Source of the DNA: CAZLBC01 sp964557575
GTDB lineage: Bacteria > Planctomycetota > Phycisphaerae > SM23-33
DNA: 64,000 nt
Assembly (NCBI GenBank): GCA_964557575.1
Contig: CAZLBC010000006.1
Span: 47,202 to 111,201, forward strand
Direction of reading: 5' to 3'
Of this stretch, positions 8,796-16,047 are shown in pieces. Under the pieces are notes generated by a model. That model was not told where the DNA came from. It worked only from the letters and a program-made list of their open reading frames with translations, and ran no database searches. Position numbers and translations under genes: made by a program. How positions within the stretch are numbered: position 1 is the stretch's first letter; each line of letters begins with the position of its first letter.

Positions 8796-9899
8796 GCAGT
8801 TTCCTTTCAGGCGAAGACCGAAAACCCGCGCGTCGATGCGGCGAGCATCAAGGACATCAAGGCCTACTGCCTCGATTTCAACTGGGGCGGGCGCAGGCGT
8901 TTCGCCAGGCCCGGTTCCTGGAAAAACGCCGACCCGGCCGCCCACGTGGCCTGGTACAAGACCATCGGCGCGAACGTGATCCAGACCTTCTGCGTTTCCT
9001 GCAACGGCTACGCCTGGTACAAGAACGGCTTCGTGCCCGCGCAGCCGGGACTGAAGCACGACTTTCTGCCCGCGGTGGTCCGACTGGGCCACAAGGAAGG
9101 CATGCTGGTGTTCGGCTACTTCTGCATCTCCGCCAATCCGCAGTGGGCACAGGAGCATCCCGGCTTGAGCTACGGCGCGCCGGCCACGTACCATATTCCC
9201 TACACCGATGAATACCTCGATTACCTGTCGAAATCGATCAGCGATGCGGTAAAAAGAACGGGTATCGACGGGTTCATGATCGACTGGCTGTGGCAGCCCC
9301 GGCGAAAGTCGACAAAGGGCGCGTGGATCGATTGCGAGAAAAAACTGTACAAGCAGTTGATGGGTGAAGACTTTCCCGGCGAGGACACGCTGACAAAGCA
9401 ACAGGACCTGGCCTACAGCCGCAAGGCCATAGACCGGTGCTGGAAGACGATCCACACGGCCGCGAAGGACGCCAATCCGCGGTGCATCATCTGGGTGACC
9501 AGCAACCACATGAATCATCCGCACGTTATCAATTCCGCCATGTACCGCCAGGCCGACTGGCTCATGAACGAGTGCGGCGACATGAAGCGCATCGAGGCCG
9601 TCAAGGCGATGGTCGGGAAGCACACGCGCCTGATCACCTGCCTGGCACGATGGAACCGGAAGGACGCGACGAAGGTCGTTCCCGAGGCGTTGAAGGCAGG
9701 CGTCGGACTCTACGGTTTCACAAAACCGCGCACCGCCGGCGGCCTGGTGCCACTGGAGGAGATTCTCTCGCGCCCGGTCGCTGAACTGAAGGGCGACGAC
9801 CGGAATATCGCCGTTCTGGCCCGCGCCTACCGCGGCGTTTTAATCGATGCGGCCTGGAACGGCAAGGATGGGTTTACAATCAAAGAGGAGAAGAAATGA
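8796..9899 (+). CDS. TIM-barrel-like putative glycosidase, joined in frame behind the TAG of the preceding esterase
   Basis: Coding-like sequence continues in frame immediately after the TAG at 8793-8795 and ends at TGA 9897-9899. The domain appears to begin near 8859 (AYCLDFNWGGRRRFARPG). The first canonical start in frame is a GTG at 8946, which lies inside the domain and has no ribosome site. No signal peptide is encoded. The barrel-like features include VIQTFCVSCNGYAWYKNG, GIDGFMIDWLW (possible catalytic or ligand Asp) and RCIIWVTSNHMNHPH. I do not recognise a numbered GH family. Either this is a stop-separated C-terminal half of a fusion with the SASA protein, a gene that lost its 5' end, or a sequencing error. 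The next gene overlaps by ATGA at 9896. Confidence 0.6.
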   Translation, partial: AVSFQAKTENPRVDAASIKDIKAYCLDFNWGGRRRFARPGSWKNADPAAHVAWYKTIGANVIQTFCVSCNGYAWYKNGFVPAQPGLKHDFLPAVVRLGHKEGMLVFGYFCISANPQWAQEHPGLSYGAPATYHIPYTDEYLDYLSKSISDAVKRTGIDGFMIDWLWQPRRKSTKGAWIDCEKKLYKQLMGEDFPGEDTLTKQQDLAYSRKAIDRCWKTIHTAAKDANPRCIIWVTSNHMNHPHVINSAMYRQADWLMNECGDMKRIEAVKAMVGKHTRLITCLARWNRKDATKVVPEALKAGVGLYGFTKPRTAGGLVPLEEILSRPVAELKGDDRNIAVLARAYRGVLIDAAWNGKDGFTIKEEKK

Positions 9900-12850
9900 A
9901 CAGCGGACGCGTTTCAATGCACCTGGTTTTGATGATTTCGGTCGTTTGGATCGGCGGTTGCGCCGGAGAAGTGGCGGGCACGGATTCAGGTGTTACAGTC
10001 GAACCGGTAAAACTGTCGCTGGAACTGGCGGCGCCCTTTGCGGACAACATGATCCTGCAGCGGGAAATGAAGGTGCCGGTATGGGGATGGGCGTCCACCG
10101 GCACCGAGGTTACGGTCGCGTTCGCCGGTCAGAAGAAGACCGCCAAGGCGGACGGCAACGGCAGGTGGATGGTGAAACTCGACCCCCTGGAGGCCTCGGC
10201 CGAAGGCCGGGATTTTGTCGTCACCGCGAAAGGCGGCGAATCAATCACGCGCACGGGCGCGATGGTCGGGGAGGTATGGTTCGCCTCGGGCCAGTCAAAC
10301 ATGGAGTGGGTGGCCGGGAAATCCATGAGTGGAAAGCTGGCCGTCCAGATCGCCAAATCAAAGGAAGAGTTGCCGATCCGCGAGTTTTACACGGACCGGG
10401 GCTCGTCGGTGTTTCCGCAGAGCCGCGTGACGTCCGAAGAAGGATGGAAATCGTCGAAGAAGGCGCGCAATTTCTCGGCGCTCTGCGTCGCATTCGCCCA
10501 CAAGCTTTACGAGGAACTGAAGGTCCCGATCGGCATCGTAAGAAGCAGCCACGGCGCGACCACGATCGCCCCCTGGACACCATACGAGGGTTTTGCGGAT
10601 CACCCGAAGTTCCAGGACGTTGCGGCCCATATCCGGCAGACCGACCCGAGCACGCCAGAGGGCAAAAAAGCCTACGCTCAGTACTACGCGGATCTGAAAA
10701 AGTGGCAGGTCGAGGGCGAAAATCGCATACAGCGCATGCGGGAAACCGGGGCCATGGACGCTTCGATCCCCTGGATCAGGCAGGATGGGAAGTATTTCAC
10801 CCGGCCCGTTACCGTCATGTCCCGCCCGAAGCTGCCCGGCATCGCCGAGGAGTGGAAGGGCCCTTCGAGACTGTACAACATGCGGATCGCGCCCCTGATT
10901 CCCCTGGCTGTTCGCGGCGCGATCTGGTGCCAGGGCACCAGCAACGGCAACGACGGTCGCATCTATGCCGCGAAGATGGAGGCGCTGGTAAACGGCTGGC
11001 GCAAAAACTGGGGTCGTCCCGATCTGCCATTCTACTTCACGCAGCAGCAGTGCTGCGGCGAACCGGATCCCGACGTCGTCGGTTTCGCGGACCTGCGCGA
11101 GGCCCAGCGGCTGTTCTTCATGAACGCCGGGAACGTCGGCATGGTACCCCAGCACGACCACAATTCGGGAGGGATTCACAACAAGAACAAGCTGCACCCG
11201 GGGCAGCGCCTGGCGCGATGGGCACTGGCTCACCAGTATGGAAAGAAAATCGCCTATACGGGACCGATCTACCGGTCACACACGATCGAGGGCAACACCG
11301 TCCGGGTGCTGTTCGAGCAGCGCGGGCCGGGTGGGGGGCTTATGGTCGGCAGCAAGGGCAACCCTGCCGACGCCAGGAAGGATCCCGACGCCTACGTAGA
11401 ACCGGCCCGGGAGACGCCGGGCGAGAAGCTCAAACACTTCCGCCTGGCCGGAAAGGACGGCACGTGGCACGCGGCCGGTGCGAACATCGACGGCATGGCG
11501 GTCGTGGTGACGTCAAAGGAGGTTCCCGAACCGGTCGGCGTGCAATACGCGTACTGCGGGGCTCCCTATGGGGCTAATCTCTACAACAGGGCCGGGCTTC
11601 CGGCCCCGGCCTTCGCCTATGTCAACGGCAAGCAATTGTTCCAGGAAGATCTGAAATCACCCGAAGACGAAACGGAGTCCGGTGAAGAACCGCACCCCGA
11701 CCCCTACCTGCAGGTGATGTCTCTCCTGCGGGATCGCGCGGTCCTGCAGCGGGACCGGCCCGTGCACGTCTGGGGCTTCGCCCTCCCCGGCACGAAGGTT
11801 ACCGTGACGTACGGCGAGCGGAAGAAAGAGGCGGTCGTCGATGAATTCGACCAGTGGCGCGTAACACTCGATCCCATGAAGGTCTCCGCCAGGGGCCGCG
11901 ATTTGACGATCGCCTGCAGCGATGGTCCGACAAAAACGGTCAGCGATGTCGTTGTCGGCGACGTGTGGATACTGGCGGGGCAGAGAAACCTGACGAATGA
12001 AATGATCATTCCCCGGAAAAAGGATATCACGCCGCCGCCACCCCTGCCGCTGCTGCGCGAGTTTCGGCAGAAGACCAAGGCCCGGCGTTTCCGGGTTCCC
12101 CGCAAGCGGCGCATGGAGATCGGCGGCGGCAAGTACCTGGCGTCCTGGCAGAGCGACGAGGGCGATCGCGCGATAACGGCGGCGGCTTACCATTTTGCGT
12201 ACGGGGTTAAGAAAAAGGGCGTGCCGATCGGCATCGTTACCCTTGGCGCGGACAACCCGCCGCTGACGTGGATCTCGTATGCGGGTATGCAGAACGCCGC
12301 CGGCTTCGAGAAGGAGCGGAAGGAACTGAACCTCCGCTACCCCGATACCGACGAATGCAAGGCGGCGGTCGCGGCATACATCGAGACGGTAAAGAAGTAC
12401 AATCAACGGATCGTCGCCCTGAAGAAGGCCGGCCGGGACATACCGGCGGCACTGGCGCAGTCAGCCCCGGTATTCCCCCGGCCGCACTACAACAAGTGGG
12501 AGCGGCGCACGGAGACCGCGACCCACACGTACAATTTCTGCATCAGTCCGCTGACGCCGTTCGGCGTCAGCGGCGTGGCGTGGATACCGGGGAAGGACAA
12601 CATCCCCGAGGACGTCGCGCGGTATGCCCCCGCCGTGGAGGCGTGGGCCGCCGGCCTGCCGGATACATTCGGCCAGGAGACGGTGCGCTTCGCCTGCGCC
12701 CAGCCGACCGCCGCACTGGTCGCGGGAATAGAGATACCCGGGATTCGGGGGGCGGTTATCGTTAAGATGAAGGAATGGCCCAAGAGCGTGAAGGACATCG
12801 CCGGAAAGCTGGGCGCGGCGATTGCGAAACAGGAAGGAAAACAACCATGA
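9896..12850 (+). CDS. Tandem double sialate O-acetylesterase lipoprotein, second copy degenerate
   Basis: A 984-aa lipoprotein (signal ending WIGGC, lipobox IGGC). Copy 1 covers residues ~35-590: an Ig-like jelly-roll lead (FADNMILQREMKVPVWGWA), the catalytic block VWFASGQSNMEW, GAIWCQGTSNGND, and a late His block (IHNKNKLHPGQRLARW). Copy 2 (residues ~600-984) repeats the same order (RDRAVLQRDRPVHVWGFA), but its nucleophile block reads ILAGQRNLTNE. The serine is replaced by Arg, and the WxQGxxxN block has become WIPGKDNIPED. Copy 2 is therefore probably a non-catalytic binding or structural domain. GAGGAG precedes the ATG, which overlaps the upstream stop. The gene end overlaps the next start (ATGA at 12847). 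Confidence 0.85.
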   Translation: MNSGRVSMHLVLMISVVWIGGCAGEVAGTDSGVTVEPVKLSLELAAPFADNMILQREMKVPVWGWASTGTEVTVAFAGQKKTAKADGNGRWMVKLDPLEASAEGRDFVVTAKGGESITRTGAMVGEVWFASGQSNMEWVAGKSMSGKLAVQIAKSKEELPIREFYTDRGSSVFPQSRVTSEEGWKSSKKARNFSALCVAFAHKLYEELKVPIGIVRSSHGATTIAPWTPYEGFADHPKFQDVAAHIRQTDPSTPEGKKAYAQYYADLKKWQVEGENRIQRMRETGAMDASIPWIRQDGKYFTRPVTVMSRPKLPGIAEEWKGPSRLYNMRIAPLIPLAVRGAIWCQGTSNGNDGRIYAAKMEALVNGWRKNWGRPDLPFYFTQQQCCGEPDPDVVGFADLREAQRLFFMNAGNVGMVPQHDHNSGGIHNKNKLHPGQRLARWALAHQYGKKIAYTGPIYRSHTIEGNTVRVLFEQRGPGGGLMVGSKGNPADARKDPDAYVEPARETPGEKLKHFRLAGKDGTWHAAGANIDGMAVVVTSKEVPEPVGVQYAYCGAPYGANLYNRAGLPAPAFAYVNGKQLFQEDLKSPEDETESGEEPHPDPYLQVMSLLRDRAVLQRDRPVHVWGFALPGTKVTVTYGERKKEAVVDEFDQWRVTLDPMKVSARGRDLTIACSDGPTKTVSDVVVGDVWILAGQRNLTNEMIIPRKKDITPPPPLPLLREFRQKTKARRFRVPRKRRMEIGGGKYLASWQSDEGDRAITAAAYHFAYGVKKKGVPIGIVTLGADNPPLTWISYAGMQNAAGFEKERKELNLRYPDTDECKAAVAAYIETVKKYNQRIVALKKAGRDIPAALAQSAPVFPRPHYNKWERRTETATHTYNFCISPLTPFGVSGVAWIPGKDNIPEDVARYAPAVEAWAAGLPDTFGQETVRFACAQPTAALVAGIEIPGIRGAVIVKMKEWPKSVKDIAGKLGAAIAKQEGKQP

Positions 12851-14079
12851 ACAAACGACGAATTATGACGGCGGCGTTTGCCGCCTGCGCAACAGCTATG
12901 ATGTTTTCATTTACCGCGGTGGATGCCGCGGCGAAGAAACCGTTGAAGGTATTCATTTTGTGCGGACAGTCGAACATGCAGGGACACGCGCATGTTCGCA
13001 CGTTCGATGTCATCGGCATGGATCCGAAGACGGCCCCGATGCTCAAAGAGATGCGCGACGACGACGGAACCCCGCGGGTATGCGAGAACGTCTGGATCTC
13101 GTCGATCGGTTGTTCGAAGGAGGAGAAGATCGGGAAACTGACGGCCGGGTTCGGCGCCGCAAAGGGCGGTCGGAAAATCGGTCCCGAGTTCACGTTCGGC
13201 ATCTACATCCGGAAACTGCTTGACGAACCGATCCTGCTGATAAAGACCGCCTGGGGCGGCAAGAGCATCAACACCGACTTCCGGCCGCCGAGTGCCGGGC
13301 CGTACCCGTTCACCGAGACCCAGCTCGAACGGATGAAAAAACAGGGCAAGGATCCGGCCGCCGTCAAGGCGAAGAAAGCGGAGGCGACGGGCCGTTACTA
13401 CCGCCTCATGATCGACCACGTCAAGAAGGTGCTGGCGGACATCAGGCGGGTCTGCCCGGCCTACGACCCGGACGCGGGGTATAAGCTGGCCGGTTTCGTC
13501 TGGTTCCAGGGCTGGAACGACATGGTCGACCGGGGCACCTACCCGAATCGCGGCAAACCCGGCGGGTATGATGCGTACACCGACGTGCTCGCGACGTTCA
13601 TTCGGGACGTGCGCACGAGTCTTTCCGCGCCGAAACTGCCATTCGTGATCGGCGTCATCGGGGTCGGGGGGCCGACCGGCAAATACGGTCCGCGTCAGCA
13701 GCGGTACAAAACGATTCATCAGAACATGCGTGACGCCATGGCCGCGCCGGCCGCGATGCCCGCATTCAAGGGAACCGTTGCCGCCGTCCTGACCGAAAAC
13801 TACTGGGATATGACGGTGGTCGAACTGAGAAAAAAGGAACAGACCGTCAAACCGCAGGTACAGGAGATCAAAAAGAAGATCAAGGAGAAGAAACTGAGCC
13901 GGGATGAGGGCGGCGCGGCCATTGACGCGCTCTACAGGAAAACGTTCACGCCGCGCGAACTGACCCTGCTGAAGAACAGCACGTCCAACTTTGATTTTCA
14001 CTACATGGGTTCGGCCAAGATCGTGGGCCGGATCGGCAAGGCCTTCGCCGAGGCCATGGCCGGCCTGCTGAAGAACTGA
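12847..14079 (+). CDS. Exported SASA-domain carbohydrate acetylesterase
   Basis: A 410-aa protein. The start at 12847 overlaps the preceding stop and opens a clear signal peptide (hydrophobic, cut near VDA-AAK). The SASA domain follows at once: VFILCGQSNMQGHAH carries the nucleophile block, and IKTAWGGKSI and FVWFQGWNDMVDRG are the middle blocks. A C-terminal extension (~residues 330-410) includes a charged helical stretch (IKKKIKEKKLSRDEGG) and ends with FDFHYMGSAKIVGRIGKAFAEAM, which supplies the late His. It probably deacetylates an exported glycan together with its neighbours. It is distinct in sequence from the copies on either side, so the cluster is not a recent tandem duplication. Confidence 0.85.
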   Translation: MNKRRIMTAAFAACATAMMFSFTAVDAAAKKPLKVFILCGQSNMQGHAHVRTFDVIGMDPKTAPMLKEMRDDDGTPRVCENVWISSIGCSKEEKIGKLTAGFGAAKGGRKIGPEFTFGIYIRKLLDEPILLIKTAWGGKSINTDFRPPSAGPYPFTETQLERMKKQGKDPAAVKAKKAEATGRYYRLMIDHVKKVLADIRRVCPAYDPDAGYKLAGFVWFQGWNDMVDRGTYPNRGKPGGYDAYTDVLATFIRDVRTSLSAPKLPFVIGVIGVGGPTGKYGPRQQRYKTIHQNMRDAMAAPAAMPAFKGTVAAVLTENYWDMTVVELRKKEQTVKPQVQEIKKKIKEKKLSRDEGGAAIDALYRKTFTPRELTLLKNSTSNFDFHYMGSAKIVGRIGKAFAEAMAGLLKN

Positions 14080-14093
14080 CGGAGGATGTACCA

Positions 14094-15995
14094 ATGACCC
14101 GTAAACAAGGCATCTTGCTGCTGACGGTACTGCTGGGCACGGCGTTGTGTGCCGGCGCCGCGGAGCCCCTTAAGGTCCACGGGATCTTCAGGTCAAACAT
14201 GGTCATCCAGCGCGACAAGCCCACCACGATATGGGGCTGGGCGCCCGCCGGTAAGACGGTACGGGTTGCCTTTGGCGAACGCTCGGCTGAGGGCACGGCG
14301 AAAGGTGACGACGGCCGCTGGGAGGTGACCTTTGAGCCGCAGGCGGCCAATGGTGCGGGACAGACGATCACCGTCGTCTGCGGCGACGAAACAATCGAGA
14401 TGGACAATGTCGTCATCGGTGATATCTGGGTGATGAACGGCCAGAGCAACATGGCCTTCGGACTCAAGGCGGTCTACCGCGCGGATCTCGAATCCGCCAC
14501 GGCGCACCTTCCGCTGCTGCGCCACATCAGGATCAACGCCGGCGCCGAATCGGAGCACCTGGAAAAGGACCTGGACGACCGGTTCATCAACGGCAGGGAC
14601 GAGGACAAGAACTGGCGGGTCGTCGCGCCGGAGGCGGCGATGAGCATGGGCGCCATCGGGTACGTCTTCGGTTCCCGCTTGCAGCGCAGCCTGCAGATAC
14701 CCATCGGCATCATCGACAACGCCCGCGGCGGGGCGTCTATCGAGAGCCTGGTGCCGCGCCGCAAGTTCAAGGACCACTCGCTGGCGGCCCGGTACCTCGC
14801 GTGGGTCGAAAAACGACAGGCCGAGTTCGACTGGGACGCGGCCGTGCAAAAAATCGTGGACAAGTGGGAAAAGAAGGTCGCCGCGCTGCGAAAAAAGGGC
14901 GTGGCCGCGGAGAAGCTGCCGCCCCGGCCGACCCGCGCGGACCTGCGGTCCTGGAGCATTCCCGGGCGGAGCCCCAGCGACGCGGCTTCCTGCTACAACG
15001 GCATGTTCGGCGTCTTCAAGGGACTGAACATCACGGGCGTGTTGTTCCACCAGGGCTACAACAACGCGATGTCGTCGGCATGCCGCCCGAGGCGGTACCG
15101 GGTCCTCATGAAGCTCATGGTCGAGGGCTGGCGGGAGGACTTCAACGACCCGCACCTCCCCGTGGGCGTGATCGGCTTCTGTGCCGGCGGCATTCCCCAG
15201 ACCCGCGAGAACTTCGAGATCTGGTCGGTGTCGGGAGGCGCGTATATTCGCGAGGCCCAGCGGCGGGGACTGGCGGATGTCAAAGACCCTGAACACACGG
15301 CGTTCCTGCCGGCGTATGACGTCCAGATCCCGGGCCTGCACCCGAAAAAGAAACAGGCACACGGCGTTCGCGCGGCCCGGTGGGCCCTCAGCAGGGTCTA
15401 CGGGATGAAGATTGAGTGGAACACCGCGTCGCTCGTTTCCGCCGAGCGGGAGGGGGACTGCATGGTGCTGACCTTCGACAAGAAGGTGATGCCCGATGAT
15501 ATGTCCATGGTGCCGAGAGGCTTTTCCATCGCGGATGATTCCGGGAAATTCTACATGGCTCATGCCAGGTTCCTGGAGAAAAAGGACGTCGGCATCTGGA
15601 ACACGGCCAACAAGAGTGCCGACGCCGTAAAGATATACGTCTGGAGCCCGCTGGTCAAGCAGCCGGCGGCCGTGCGGTACGCCTGGGCGACGAGCCCGAT
15701 GGGCAACCTGAAGGTCGACGGCAAGCCGTGGCAGCCGCTGCACGGTTTCCGCACCGACGCGTGGGACTGGCCGGAAAGCGAGGACCCGGCCGAGACGGTG
15801 GTGACGCGGGGCAGGAGCCGGGAGATGAAAAAGGAGGCCGCCGCGCGGTGCGCATACCGGAAGAGTGAAGAAGCAAAACGCGCGGTCGAGATCCTCGATC
15901 GGCTCGAGAACCTGGGCTGCTGTTCTTCCTGTTCACGGGCAAGAGAAGTCATGGTGTCACCGTGCAGCTTATACACGATTGTCCGTCGTCGGTAA
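14094..15995 (+). CDS. Exported sialate O-acetylesterase-like protein
   Basis: A 633-aa protein with a signal peptide (cut near AGA-AEP). It has the full sialate-O-acetylesterase layout: a leading beta domain (IFRSNMVIQRDKPTTIWGWAPAG, residues ~25-100), the catalytic block IWVMNGQSNMAFG (~residue 117), IGIIDNARGGASIES, GVLFHQGYNNAM, and a late IPGLHPKKKQAHGVRAARWAL block with His. It has a beta-rich tail and then about 60 poorly conserved residues at the very C-terminus that may be unstructured. It sits 14 bases after the previous gene with GGAGG ahead of its ATG. The natural substrate need not be sialic acid; in glycan loci these enzymes often deacetylate other sugars. Confidence 0.85.
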   Translation: MTRKQGILLLTVLLGTALCAGAAEPLKVHGIFRSNMVIQRDKPTTIWGWAPAGKTVRVAFGERSAEGTAKGDDGRWEVTFEPQAANGAGQTITVVCGDETIEMDNVVIGDIWVMNGQSNMAFGLKAVYRADLESATAHLPLLRHIRINAGAESEHLEKDLDDRFINGRDEDKNWRVVAPEAAMSMGAIGYVFGSRLQRSLQIPIGIIDNARGGASIESLVPRRKFKDHSLAARYLAWVEKRQAEFDWDAAVQKIVDKWEKKVAALRKKGVAAEKLPPRPTRADLRSWSIPGRSPSDAASCYNGMFGVFKGLNITGVLFHQGYNNAMSSACRPRRYRVLMKLMVEGWREDFNDPHLPVGVIGFCAGGIPQTRENFEIWSVSGGAYIREAQRRGLADVKDPEHTAFLPAYDVQIPGLHPKKKQAHGVRAARWALSRVYGMKIEWNTASLVSAEREGDCMVLTFDKKVMPDDMSMVPRGFSIADDSGKFYMAHARFLEKKDVGIWNTANKSADAVKIYVWSPLVKQPAAVRYAWATSPMGNLKVDGKPWQPLHGFRTDAWDWPESEDPAETVVTRGRSREMKKEAAARCAYRKSEEAKRAVEILDRLENLGCCSSCSRAREVMVSPCSLYTIVRRR

Positions 15996-16047
15996 AAAAA
16001 CACGAGGCTTTTCCGCCCATCCGAATCCTGATACACTGATCGACACC

